Assembly (NCBI RefSeq): GCF_943914565.1
Contig: NZ_CALUCN010000026.1
Coordinates: 1-25,807 of the forward strand
DNA length: 25,807 bases
Origin: an uncultured Tessaracoccus sp.
Lineage (GTDB): Bacteria > Actinomycetota > Actinomycetes > Propionibacteriales > Propionibacteriaceae
Direction: 5' to 3'
Both the position numbers and the translations under genes were made by a program. Below are positions 17,601 through 24,817 of this stretch, one piece after another. The first letter of the stretch is position 1; every line of letters starts with the position of its first letter. Under the pieces are notes generated by a model. The model worked only from the letters and a program-made list of their open reading frames with translations, was not told where the DNA came from and did no database searches.

Positions 17601-17909
17601 GGACGCGATCACGACGTGGTCGGCGTCCAGCCAGCCGGAGACCCGCATGCGACGCGCACTCAGCCAGGTGAGGCGACGGGTGCCGCCGTCGGGGCTGGTC
17701 AGGTGGAGGTCGTTGCCGCCGGTCGTCGCGGAGACGTAGGCGATGTACTTGCCGTTGGTCGAGAACCGCGGGCTGCGCGGGGCCTCCTCCCCGCGCGTGA
17801 GCCGCCACGCGGTGCCACCGGATGTCTCGCCCAGCCAGAGGTCGTCGTCGGCGACGAACACGATCTGGTGCCCGTGGATGTGCGGGTAGCGTCGGTAGCC
17901 ATGACTCAT
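14700..17909 (-). CDS. Tricorn-type S41 serine protease
   Basis: 1069 residues. N-terminal beta-propeller repeats (to about 660) carry WD/TolB-like blades such as PRFSTNGKYIAYVS and FTFSPDGRYLVW. A PDZ domain lies at about 760-830 and the S41 core follows. I computed S738-H739 (in GELNTSHSY), nucleophile S958 (NAHAGSDGD) and E1016 (VENHGVDPD). Each is seven less than the tricorn catalytic residues S745, H746, S965 and E1023 as I recall them, so the catalytic set is intact. Tricorn degrades oligopeptides made by other proteases. An Asp/Ala/Lys-rich insert around 510-545 is not part of the propeller. Start ATG 17909 is leaderless-type. It precedes the 13181 gene with a 16-nt gap. Confidence 0.93.
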   Translation of the reverse strand: MSHGYRRYPHIHGHQIVFVADDDLWLGETSGGTAWRLTRGEEAPRSPRFSTNGKYIAYVSATTGGNDLHLTSPDGGTRRLTWLSARRMRVSGWLDADHVVIASSHEAMAAGLTHLYSVSLDGEVRRLPYGLAMDVAIGRRGTVVASPNFHGPEEWKRYRGGTAIRLWVAADGRTNWRRILPDTAASLAGPSWFNDRIIFASDMASGTRGQAQLWSVTATGRDPRQHTKHNVEQGYVRDVATDGRGIVYHARGELYHLTSLEGRPERLDLRTPIGRPQPVTVAPTERLDAIVPDHGGDGSLLEWRGAAHFLTHRSGPARALADASGVRVREPRHLGRTGKAIWASDVDGEDCLEIRGVDGHGSVRRIAQGRVGRVVALESNAQGTKVAVGSHDGTIHLLDVGRGSLKRIGRSPVGEPTGFTFSPDGRYLVWREAIADLGGLGRLVGHDLAEDRAFQLTRGQFNDFSPRFSLCGKYLMFLSSRTIDPSYDELTFDLSFTNTVRPWLAPLAAEEPSPFGVSADGWQISDPDDDAAADGAAEAKDAKEDKPQEPQGPTLDVEGFEDRMVVFPVPSDQYRELFAVADGAAWTRATSGSAVLGDGRVGPEEPKDLVEHYSFKQRRATVVVDACDQAAVSGDGQRLVVRSGDEVWVQPADTKPEDEDRIPVDLTRLRRTIEPTADWRQMFDETTRLMRSHFWREDMDGVDWDAVIAQYRPLVDRIATHDDLVDLLYETVGELNTSHSYVIPPPGGDAPMVGWLGAEFGRNSKGELVIERILPGESSDPHARSPLRAAGVGAEVGDVVLAIDGHPTSDAAHVGELLVGSAEKVVELTLGRGRMKRRVAVVPIASEVPLRYHEWVKANARYVDRASDGRLGYVHVPDMVATGWAEFHRQIGEATQRDGIVVDVRFNAGGHTSELVLERLMRKVVAFTGARHMDQLGTYPAQGVRGPVVFVTNAHAGSDGDVVTLAAQEQGLGPVVGERSWGGIIGIDGRFQLVDGTEVTQPRYWILFEKSGMRVENHGVDPDIPVEMTPSDWDAETDPQLDAAVAEALDRLRRMPAKEAKPLPAPRFA

Positions 17910-17917
17910 GGGGCCAA

Positions 17918-17923
17918 AGCTTA
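17918..17923 (-). promoter_or_regulatory. -10 box TAAGCT for leaderless tricorn gene
   Basis: TAAGCT on the minus strand ends eight bases before ATG 17909. No Shine-Dalgarno is present and the -35 region is poor. The gap to clpX is only 70 nt, so it also holds any clpX 3' end. Confidence 0.55.
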
Positions 17924-17979
17924 GTCGCTCCCGACGACGGCTCGCCCCCGCGCGACCCGGCCCGGGACGACTGCCCGGG

Positions 17980-19257
<1,278 letters not shown>

Positions 19258-19300
19258 CAGCGCTCCTTCGGTCATCGGGGATCCCTGGGTGGTCTCCCCC

Positions 19301-19306
19301 AGCCTA
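19301..19306 (-). promoter_or_regulatory. Possible -10 box TAGGCT for clpX
   Basis: TAGGCT on the minus strand would start transcription near 19294, giving a leader of about 37 nt that carries the AAGGAG site. The -35 is not recognisable. The same hexamer precedes folC and tetR. Confidence 0.4.
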
Positions 19307-19380
19307 CCCAGTGCGCGGCGCAGCACCACGCGCGGCGCGCCCGCCGGCCCGAGCGGCGTGGTGGGCCCGGCCCCGGAGGG

Positions 19381-20394
19381 TCACCCGACGACGGGTTTCG
19401 TGAGCCAGGTCTCGCACCAGCGGGCAGCGAACCGGGCCCCGCCCGGTTGGAGCGCGAGCTCGCCACCCAGCCGCAGTGCGACGACGGCCTGGGCCAGCTG
19501 GAGCCTCGCCGGCGGCACCGCGAGGAGCCCTGCCGCCACCATCACGGCGTGGAGGACGGCGTCGCCGGCGTCGCGGGACCAGTGGTCTCTGGCGACGGCG
19601 AGGATGGCGTGGACGGCGAGTTCGGCGAGGTCGAGCGCCGGCTCGGCGGCGCGGGCCCCGGTGAGGCCGGTGAGCGCGAGGGTACCGGTGGCGGCGTCGT
19701 GCAGGAGCTGCCCGGGCTCGAGGCCCCCGACGGCGGGCGCGGTCCCCTGCGCGTCCTCGGCGAAGGCGTCGGTGACCCGGCGGAACGTGTCCCGCGGCGT
19801 GCCCTCGTCGAGGCGGAGCAGCCCGTGGGCGACCGCGGTGTCGATCGCGTGGCGGGTGCACTGGACCTCGGCGGCGGCCGGGTGGGCGGGCAGCGCGTCG
19901 GCGGGCTGGGCGCAGAACCGGGCCCAGCGCTCCGCCCAGTCGGGCCAGAGCGTCTCCCAGTGGGGGTCGCCCGGGTCGGTGCAGGGCTGCCCGGCCGGGC
20001 GTTCGACGGCGAGCCGGCCCGGCGCGACCTCGGCCCAGCGCTCGGCGAGGAATCCGGCGCGCCGCGCGGCGTCCGCGGCAGCGACGGCGCGGGCGCGGAG
20101 CGCCGGCGCCTCGCGCTCCGGGACGACGAGTTGGTCCGCGCCGTGGACACGCAGCCACACGTGGTGACGCAAGTGGTGAGCGAGGGTCGCCCCGTCGTCG
20201 GGGACGGGGAGGGTGGGATCGCGCTCGACGAGGGTGAGCCGAGGCCGGTCACCGGTGGTGTCGAGGTGTCCGGCGCGGACGTGGCCCTCGTCGTCGACGC
20301 ACTCCACGACGAGGGGTGCGTCGGGCTGCTCGGCCGCCCGGACCGCACGGATCCGGGTGCCATCGATGTGCTCGGGAATCTCCACGGGCCCCAT
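19381..20394 (-). CDS. Uncharacterised protein, possible degenerate APH/ecdysteroid-kinase-like fold
   Basis: 337 residues, no confident family. The C-terminal half has GLEPGQLLHDAATGTLALTG followed by ARAAEPALDLAELA (about 222-258). This has the layout of the aminoglycoside phosphotransferase-like kinases, where HGDLHPGNxL is followed by a short strand, DxxxA..GDPxxDLA. The catalytic Asp and the metal-binding Asp of that pattern are absent, so if the fold is right it is a pseudokinase. This is inference from pattern alone. Start ATG 20394 has GAAGGG nine bases upstream. It lies between clpP2 and clpX on the same strand, but a hairpin at 20436-20465 separates it from clpP2. Confidence 0.7.
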   Translation of the reverse strand: MGPVEIPEHIDGTRIRAVRAAEQPDAPLVVECVDDEGHVRAGHLDTTGDRPRLTLVERDPTLPVPDDGATLAHHLRHHVWLRVHGADQLVVPEREAPALRARAVAAADAARRAGFLAERWAEVAPGRLAVERPAGQPCTDPGDPHWETLWPDWAERWARFCAQPADALPAHPAAAEVQCTRHAIDTAVAHGLLRLDEGTPRDTFRRVTDAFAEDAQGTAPAVGGLEPGQLLHDAATGTLALTGLTGARAAEPALDLAELAVHAILAVARDHWSRDAGDAVLHAVMVAAGLLAVPPARLQLAQAVVALRLGGELALQPGGARFAARWCETWLTKPVVG

Positions 20395-20435
20395 TGTCGC
20401 AGCCCTTCGCCAAGGCTCCCGGGACGGGCACGGCG

Positions 20436-20465
20436 ACGGCCCCGGTACCGAAGGGCCGGGGCCGT
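20436..20465 (-). terminator. Hairpin terminator after clpP2
   Basis: ACGGCCCCGG (20436-20445) pairs perfectly with CCGGGGCCGT (20456-20465) around a 10-nt loop, 18 nt after the clpP2 stop. There is no U-run. It lies before the start of the 20394 gene and marks the end of the clpP1P2 transcript. Confidence 0.75.
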
Positions 20466-20482
20466 GCGACAGGGGTGGGGTG

Positions 20483-21127
20483 TCAGAGCTGCTTCATCGT
20501 CGTGAAGATGTCGTCGATGATGCCGTACTCCTTGGCCTCCTCGGCCGTGAGGAACTTGTCGCGCTCGATGTCCTTCGAGATCTTCTCGACGCTCTGGCCG
20601 GTGTCCTCGGCGAGCATGCGCTCCATCTGCGAACGGATCCGGAGGATCTCGCGGGCCTGGATCTCGAGGTCCGACGACTGCCCCCGGCCACCCTCGGTGG
20701 CGGGCTGGTGGATGAGGATGCGCGAGTTGGGCAGCGCGAACCGCTTGCCCTTCGACCCGGCCGCGAGGATCACTGCCGCCGCGGACGCCGCCTGCCCCAG
20801 GCACACCGTCTGCACCTCGGGCTTGATGTAGCGCATGGTGTCGTAGATCGCGGTGAGCGCGGTGAACGAGCCGCCGGGCGAGTTGATGTAAATCGAGATC
20901 GGGCGCTCGGAGTCCATCGACTGCAGGCACAGCAGCTGCGCCATCACGGCGTTGGCGATCTCGTCGCCGATCGGCGTGCCGAGGAAGATGATGCGGTCCT
21001 CGAACAGCTTGGTGTAGGGATCGACGCGGCGCACGCCGTAGCTCGTGCGCTCCTCCCACTGCGGGATGAAGTAGTCCATCGACGGGCCGGCCGGGGCCAG
21101 GCCGCCGGGAAGTGCAGGCATGTTCAC
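20483..21127 (-). CDS. clpP2: ATP-dependent Clp protease proteolytic subunit ClpP2
   Basis: Second ClpP subunit; in actinobacteria ClpP1 and ClpP2 form a mixed 14-mer. 214 residues from GTG 21127. Catalytic triad S115 (GQAASAAAV), H140 (RILIHQP) and D190 (IERDKF) is complete. The GTG overlaps the clpP1 stop (GTGA) and has GGAGG about ten bases upstream. ATG 21121 is two codons later and lies too far from the RBS. Residues 1-17 are a Pro/Gly-rich stretch that is probably a propeptide. Translation is coupled to clpP1. Confidence 0.97.
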   Translation of the reverse strand: MNMPALPGGLAPAGPSMDYFIPQWEERTSYGVRRVDPYTKLFEDRIIFLGTPIGDEIANAVMAQLLCLQSMDSERPISIYINSPGGSFTALTAIYDTMRYIKPEVQTVCLGQAASAAAVILAAGSKGKRFALPNSRILIHQPATEGGRGQSSDLEIQAREILRIRSQMERMLAEDTGQSVEKISKDIERDKFLTAEEAKEYGIIDDIFTTMKQL

Positions 21128-21744
21128 TGGTTCGGTGCCTCCGTGTTGATCTGGGACGCACGCTCGTAGACGTGGTCGATGAAGCCGTACTCGAGGGCCT
21201 GCTCCGCGGTGAACCAGCGGTCCCGGTCGGAGTCCGCCTCGATCTGCTCGAGCGGCTGGCCGGTGTGCTTGGCGATGAGCTCCGCCATCGTCCTCTTGAT
21301 GTGCAGCGACTGCTCGGCCTGGATGCGGATGTCCGACGCGGTGCCGCCGAGCCCGCCGGAGGGCTGGTGCATCATGATGCGGCTGTGCGGCAGCGCGTAA
21401 CGCTTGCCCGGCGTGCCCGCGGAGAGCAGGAACTGCCCCATCGACGCGGCGAGCCCCATCGCCACGGTGGCGACGTCGTTGCTGATCCACTGCATCGTGT
21501 CGAAGATGGCCATGCCGGAGTCGACGGAGCCACCGGGGGAGTTGATGTAGAGGTAGATGTCCTTGTGCGGGTCCTCGGCGTTGAGCAGGAGCATCTGTGC
21601 GCAGATGGCGTTGGCATTCTCGTCGCGCACCTCGGAACCGAGGAAGATGATGCGGTTGGCGAGCAGCGCCTGGTAGACGTTGTCGTTCATACCGAGGCCC
21701 CCGCCACCCGGCGCGGCTGCGATCGGGAAATTCTGTTCAGTCAC
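21124..21744 (-). CDS. clpP1: ATP-dependent Clp protease proteolytic subunit ClpP1
   Basis: Serine peptidase subunit, 206 residues from GTG 21744. Triad S101 (GLAASMGQF), H126 (RIMMHQP) and D175 (DSDRDRW). The S-H and H-D distances (25 and 49) equal those of E. coli ClpP. The Gly-rich N-terminus PGGGGLG (12-18) is a probable cleavable propeptide. The frame is open upstream to 22089 but that extension has no homology. GTG 21744 is chosen because TAGGTT lies seven bases before it with a -35 (TTGGGT) 17 bp further, so the transcript should be leaderless. ATG 21690 (MNDNVYQ) is the main alternative. Confidence 0.96.
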   Translation of the reverse strand: MTEQNFPIAAAPGGGGLGMNDNVYQALLANRIIFLGSEVRDENANAICAQMLLLNAEDPHKDIYLYINSPGGSVDSGMAIFDTMQWISNDVATVAMGLAASMGQFLLSAGTPGKRYALPHSRIMMHQPSGGLGGTASDIRIQAEQSLHIKRTMAELIAKHTGQPLEQIEADSDRDRWFTAEQALEYGFIDHVYERASQINTEAPNQ

Positions 21745-21751
21745 GGGTCCA

Positions 21752-21780
21752 AACCTACCCGGCCACCCCGGCGCACCCAA
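21752..21780 (-). promoter_or_regulatory. clpP1P2 promoter (leaderless)
   Basis: On the minus strand, -35 TTGGGT (21775-21780), a 17-bp spacer, -10 TAGGTT (21752-21757), then seven bases to GTG 21744. The combination of a -35 with correct spacing and no Shine-Dalgarno makes this the best leaderless promoter on the minus strand here. Confidence 0.7.
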
Positions 21781-21793
21781 CCCCGCCGTGCCC

Positions 21794-21822
21794 TGTTCGC
21801 CCGTGGCCAACTGCGGGTTGGC
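21794..21822 (-). promoter_or_regulatory. Candidate ClgR activator site for clpP1P2
   Basis: The 18 bases 21794-21811 (TGTTCGC-CCGTG-GCCAAC) fit the ClgR consensus WNNWCGCYNANRGCGWWS, as I remember it, except at two positions. A further half-site GTTGGC lies at 21817-21822. The three half-sites GTTCGC, GCCAAC and GTTGGC begin at 21795, 21806 and 21817, exactly 11 bp apart. The site is centred near -58 of the inferred start, a normal place for an activator. ClgR is the known clpP1P2 activator in Actinobacteria. Confidence 0.55.
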
Positions 21823-21852
21823 GGCCGGGCGAGCACCCGCCGCCCAGGCCGA

Positions 21853-21926
21853 GCACGAAACGCCGCGTGAACCCGCCGTCGGCCCCTGTTCACGCCCTCT
21901 GCCGCCCTGCACACGGCGTTTCGTGC
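21853..21926. repeat. Long inverted repeat with nested inverted repeat, tig-clpP1 gap
   Basis: Outer arms 21853-21869 and 21910-21926 are complementary at 16 of 17 positions around a 40-nt spacer. Inside, GCGTGAAC (21865-21872) pairs with GTTCACGC (21888-21895). The inner left arm overlaps the outer arm, so the two pairings partly exclude each other. Each outer arm is also a small palindrome (CACG...CGTG), so these could be two operator copies instead of one RNA stem. Confidence 0.65.
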
Positions 21927-21990
21927 CACGCCGGACGCGCCCACTGCACCGAGTGCTCCAAGTGCAGCGACGGCGGCCCGGGCACCAGTG

Positions 21991-22038
21991 ACCTGTGCCG
22001 CGCAGTCGCGGCACAGGTTCCGCCACCCCGACGGTGGC
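21991..22038. other. Two further hairpins in the tig-clpP1 gap
   Basis: 21991-22002 pairs perfectly with 22007-22018 (12 bp, loop CAGT). Next, GCCACC (22022-22027) pairs with GGTGGC (22033-22038). With the hairpin at 22051-22083 they form a row of three stems after tig. No promoter or open frame is recognised here. Confidence 0.7.
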
Positions 22039-22050
22039 CCACCACACGCA

Positions 22051-22083
22051 ACCGGGGCGGCCCCTGGGAGGGACCGCCCCGGT
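22051..22083 (-). terminator. Hairpin terminator after tig
   Basis: ACCGGGGCGG (22051-22060) pairs with CCGCCCCGGT (22074-22083), 19 nt after the tig stop codon. No U-run follows. The 12-bp hairpin beyond it may act as a second stop. Confidence 0.75.
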
Positions 22084-22102
22084 GGGCATGGCTCAGGCGC
22101 AC

Positions 22103-23521
22103 TCACTCGCCATCGGTCTCGACCGCGACCTCCTCGCCGTCCACCTCGGTGACGAGCTGGGGCGCGTCGTCCTCGGCCGGGGCCTCGTCGGGCTGGGCCG
22201 GCTGGGGCATCTCGACGACGGTGCCGTCGGAGTCCTTGACCGTCGCGGCGCCGCAGATGGCGGCGAGGGCCTTGCCACGTCGGACCTCGTTCATCCACTC
22301 GCCCATGTGGTTGTGCTCCATCATGTGCTGGATCTCGTCCTGCGGCGAGGTGCCGTTCATCTGCGCCTTCTGGAAGATGAGTTCCGTGAGGTCCTGCTGC
22401 GAGACCTCGGTCTTGTGCTCCTCGTTGTACTTGTCGAGGATGATCTGGGCGCGCAGCGCCTCCTCGCCACGGCGGTTGAGCTCGGCCCAGAAGGACTCCT
22501 CGTCCTTGGCCTCCTCTTCCTCGGAGTCCTCGAGGTACTGCTTGAGGGTGAGCCCCGCGCGGGCGAGCTGCTGCTCGGTCTGCTGCTTGCGGGCCTCGAG
22601 GTCGTCGGCGAGGACCTTCTCGGGCAGCTCGAACTCGGTGGCCTTCACCATGGCCTCCACGACCTTGTCGCGGGCGTCGGCGATCTGGTCCTGCTTGGCC
22701 TGCTCCTCGACGGCCTTGCGCAGGTCTTCCTTCATCTCCTCGACGGTGTCGAACTCGGAGACCATCTGCGCGAACTCGTCGTCGACCTCGGGCAGGTCCT
22801 GCTGCTCGACCTTGTGGACCGTGACCTCGATCTCGGCCTCCTCGCCACGGTGGGCGCCGCCCATCAGCGTCGAGGTGAAGGTGGTGCTTTCGCCCGCCTT
22901 CATGCCGGTGACGGCCTTCTTCAGCCCCTCGAGCATGTTCTTGTCGTCGCCGATCTCGTAGGTGATGCCCTCGGCGGTGGCGTCCTCGAGCGGCTTGCCG
23001 TCCTGGCTGGCGGTGAGGTCGATGGTGAGGAGATCGCCCTTCTTGGCCTTGCGGCCGACCTCCTTGGTGGTCGCGAAGCGCTTGCGGAGCAGATCGACGC
23101 GCTCCTCGAGCTCCTCGTCGGAGGGCTGGACCGCGTCGACCTCGACCTCGAGCGTCGAGAAGTCGGGGAGGTCGAAGTCGGGACGGACGTCGAGCTCGGC
23201 GGTGAACTCCACGAGCTCCTTGTCCTCGAGCTTGGTCATCTCGATCTCGGGCTGGCCGAGCGGGACGAGTTCGTGCTGCTCCACGGCGGCGCCGTAGGCC
23301 TCCGGCAGCGCGTCGTTGATGGCCTCCTGCAGCACGACCCCGCGGCCGAACCGCTGGTCGATCACCGCGGCGGGCACCTTGCCCTTGCGGAAGCCGGGGA
23401 TGTTGACCTGACCAGCGATGTCCTTGTACGCCTTGTCGAGGCGGGGCTTCAGGTCGTCGAACGGGATCTCGACGGTGAGCTTCACCCGTGTCGGGTTGAG
23501 CTGCTCAATGGTGCTGGGCAC
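22103..23521 (-). CDS. tig: Trigger factor (ribosome-associated chaperone and PPIase)
   Basis: Binds nascent chains at the ribosome exit tunnel. 472 residues. The ribosome-binding loop GFRKGKVP is at 43-50. The FKBP-type domain lies at about 150-240 (KKGDLLTIDL, GITYEIGDDKNMLEGLKKAVTGMKAGE). The chaperone C-terminal domain follows, and the last 45 residues are acidic and Pro-rich (QPAQPDEAPAEDD), an actinobacterial feature. The start is GTG 23521 with AGGAG eight bases upstream; the frame extends to 23587 but has no support there. The order tig-clpP1-clpP2-clpX is conserved. Confidence 0.98.
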   Translation of the reverse strand: MPSTIEQLNPTRVKLTVEIPFDDLKPRLDKAYKDIAGQVNIPGFRKGKVPAAVIDQRFGRGVVLQEAINDALPEAYGAAVEQHELVPLGQPEIEMTKLEDKELVEFTAELDVRPDFDLPDFSTLEVEVDAVQPSDEELEERVDLLRKRFATTKEVGRKAKKGDLLTIDLTASQDGKPLEDATAEGITYEIGDDKNMLEGLKKAVTGMKAGESTTFTSTLMGGAHRGEEAEIEVTVHKVEQQDLPEVDDEFAQMVSEFDTVEEMKEDLRKAVEEQAKQDQIADARDKVVEAMVKATEFELPEKVLADDLEARKQQTEQQLARAGLTLKQYLEDSEEEEAKDEESFWAELNRRGEEALRAQIILDKYNEEHKTEVSQQDLTELIFQKAQMNGTSPQDEIQHMMEHNHMGEWMNEVRRGKALAAICGAATVKDSDGTVVEMPQPAQPDEAPAEDDAPQLVTEVDGEEVAVETDGE

Positions 23522-23558
23522 GAACTTGTCTCCTGTGCTGACGATTTGTGACTGCGCA

Positions 23559-23564
23559 ATCCTA
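23559..23564 (-). promoter_or_regulatory. -10 box TAGGAT for tig
   Basis: TAGGAT on the minus strand places the transcription start near 23552 and gives a leader of about 31 nt with the AGGAG site. No good -35 is seen. Confidence 0.5.
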
Positions 23565-23664
23565 GCGACTGCCGTCCGCGAGGGCACACCTCGTGGACCC
23601 TGACCCCGACGGTGGCCCGGCCAGCGCGGCGCTGCGGGCTTCGTGCCCGCGGGCCGGCACCTGC

Positions 23665-23670
23665 TACGAT
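23665..23670 (+). promoter_or_regulatory. -10 box TACGAT for tRNA-Gly
   Basis: TACGAT ends 11 bases before the tRNA 5' end. TTCGTG (23640-23645) could be a weak -35, but the 19-bp spacer is long. Confidence 0.5.
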
Positions 23671-23681
23671 GGCTGCCCGTT

Positions 23682-23752
23682 GCGGATGTAGCTCAATGGT
23701 AGAGCCCTAGTCTTCCAAACTAGCCACGCGGGTTCGATTCCCGTCATCCGCT
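23682..23752 (+). tRNA. tRNA-Gly (anticodon TCC)
   Basis: 71-nt cloverleaf. Acceptor GCGGATG/CATCCGC, D-arm GCTC/GAGC, anticodon stem CTAGT/ACTAG with loop CTTCCAA (anticodon TCC), T-arm GCGGG-TTCGATT-CCCGT, discriminator T. CCA is not encoded. It reads GGA and GGG codons. Confidence 0.97.
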
Positions 23753-23791
23753 CGAATGGTCCCGACAAGCTCAGGACCCGTCCCCACGCGC

Positions 23792-23797
23792 TAGCGT
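23792..23797 (+). promoter_or_regulatory. -10 box TAGCGT for leaderless membrane protein
   Basis: TAGCGT ends six bases before ATG 23804 and there is no Shine-Dalgarno. A small palindrome CACGC-GCTA-GCGTG (23785-23798) overlaps it. No -35 is recognisable. Confidence 0.5.
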
Positions 23798-23803
23798 GGT
23801 GGC

Positions 23804-24184
23804 ATGAACACGTTCCTGCGCATCGTCGCCACGGCAATCGCCACGGCGGTTGCGGTGTGGCTCGTCCCGGGGCTCACCCTCACGTCCGACGGACTCGGCA
23901 ACCAGATCCTCACCCTGCTGGTCGTCGCGGTGATCTTCGGCATCGTCAACGGCGTCGTGAAGCCGTTCACCACCGCCATCAGCGCGTGCGTCGTCATCCT
24001 GACGCTGGGGTTGTTCCTGCTCGTCATCAACGCCCTCATGCTCATGCTCACCGGCTGGCTCTCCGGGCAGTTCGGCCTGGGGTTCCACGTCGACGGCTTC
24101 TGGCCCGCCTTCTTCGGCGCGATCGTCATCTCCGTGGTGGGCGCGATCTTTAGCGGCTTGCTCGGCGTGGAGGACCGCGCCTGA
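23804..24184 (+). CDS. Phage-holin-family-IV-type membrane protein
   Basis: 126 residues with four membrane helices at about 5-22, 33-53, 58-82 and 100-120. The motif FGIVNGVVKPF (about 45-55) followed by TLGLFLLVINALMLML is diagnostic of the mycobacterial-type 4-TMS holin superfamily (Phage_holin_4_2). Chromosomal copies in Actinobacteria are common and no phage genes lie nearby, so a lysis role is not supported; function unknown. Start ATG 23804 follows a -10 box at leaderless distance. Next is tRNA-Pro in the same direction. Confidence 0.9.
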   Translation: MNTFLRIVATAIATAVAVWLVPGLTLTSDGLGNQILTLLVVAVIFGIVNGVVKPFTTAISACVVILTLGLFLLVINALMLMLTGWLSGQFGLGFHVDGFWPAFFGAIVISVVGAIFSGLLGVEDRA

Positions 24185-24219
24185 CCGACGTCGGTTCCGC
24201 ACGAGCGGGTACGGTGCAG

Positions 24220-24247
24220 TAGACTGCCTCCGCCCGCGAGCGCGGGC
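24220..24247 (+). promoter_or_regulatory. Promoter -10 and hairpin before tRNA-Pro
   Basis: TAGACT (24220-24225) fits a -10 box and is followed by a 6-bp stem GCCCGC-GAGC-GCGGGC (24232-24247). The stem may end the preceding gene or lie in a leader of about 66 nt before the tRNA. The two readings cannot be separated here. Confidence 0.4.
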
Positions 24248-24297
24248 ACCGAGCGCGCTGCAGACGGCCACGGATGGGCCGGGCCGGCAGCCAGCAC

Positions 24298-24373
24298 CGG
24301 GGCGTAGCGTAGTGGCTAGCGCGCCTGCTTTGGGAGCAGGAGACCGCAGGTTCGAGTCCTGTCGCCCCGACCA
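24298..24373 (+). tRNA. tRNA-Pro (anticodon TGG), CCA encoded
   Basis: Acceptor CGGGGCG/CGCCCCG, D-arm GCGT/GCGC, anticodon stem CCTGC/GCAGG with loop TTTGGGA (anticodon TGG), T-arm GCAGG-TTCGAGT-CCTGT, discriminator A at 24370, then CCA (24371-24373). The body is 73 nt. It reads CCA and CCG codons. tRNA-Gly upstream lacks an encoded CCA. Confidence 0.97.
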
Positions 24374-24469
24374 CGATCAAGGAGCACTGCGACGCCATGG
24401 CGAGCACGAACGAGCGCGCGCCCTCGCTCCGCCGATACGCGTGATGACACCGCCTTGAGGAGCAGTGAG

Positions 24470-24700
24470 ATGGACGAAGCCACGATTCTCCGCCGTCTGC
24501 CCGACGACGTGCGGCGAGACGGCTGGGAACTTAGCTACATCGGCGAGCTCGGCAACGAGACGGTCTACTCGTATCACGACATCGACGGGAGAATTGCGAC
24601 CCCGTTCGTCGTCTACATCAACCACGACTCGATTCGCGTCCAGTCATTCTTGGAGGCGCTTCCCACGATCGACACTCTCTTGAAGAGGCTCGACGACTAG
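24470..24700 (+). CDS. Small acidic protein of unknown function (76 aa)
   Basis: ATG 24470 has AGGAG seven bases upstream; an in-frame TTG at 24455 is not needed. The product begins MDEATILRRLPDDVRRDGWE and is mixed alpha/beta and acidic, with no signal peptide, membrane helix or family I know. Codons with A or T in the third position (ATT, CTT, TAT, AGA) are clearly more frequent than in neighbouring genes. That, and the position just after a tRNA gene, suggest transfer. A 15-codon ORF (24397-24444) lies between it and the tRNA. Confidence 0.7.
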   Translation: MDEATILRRLPDDVRRDGWELSYIGELGNETVYSYHDIDGRIATPFVVYINHDSIRVQSFLEALPTIDTLLKRLDD

Positions 24701-24785
24701 CTCAACCAGCACCTGAGTTCTACAGACCCGACGAATCACGCGCCGCGACGTACGCATGTCCGCCCATGAGGAGCAGCTGCTGCCA

Positions 24786-24814
24786 GTCGCGTGGCGGCGG
24801 CTTCACGCCGCGAC
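24786..24814 (-). terminator. Hairpin after the 53-residue membrane protein gene
   Basis: GTCGCGTG (24786-24793) pairs with CACGC..CGAC (24804-24814) with a 2-nt bulge, four bases after the stop codon of the small gene. The 24701-24817 gap lies between convergent genes and has nothing else I recognise. Confidence 0.5.
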
Positions 24815-24817
24815 AGC

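Noticed and set aside
14658..17924. 1088-residue plus-strand frame
   Set aside because: Antisense to the tricorn gene; no motif, and the minus strand holds the complete catalytic set.
21794..22083. CRISPR-like array in the repeat-rich tig-clpP1 gap
   Set aside because: The repeats are inverted and of different sequence, without regular direct repeats or spacers.
21745..22089. N-terminal extension of clpP1
   Set aside because: No ClpP similarity; it runs through hairpins and the promoter region.
23804..24184. Holin-like gene as evidence for a prophage
   Set aside because: No endolysin, integrase, capsid or tail genes nearby; this family is common in actinobacterial chromosomes.
24397..24444. 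15-codon ORF MASTNERAPSLRRYA after tRNA-Pro
   Set aside because: AAGGAG lies 12 bases upstream and the ORF is too short to support; could be a leader peptide, left uncalled.
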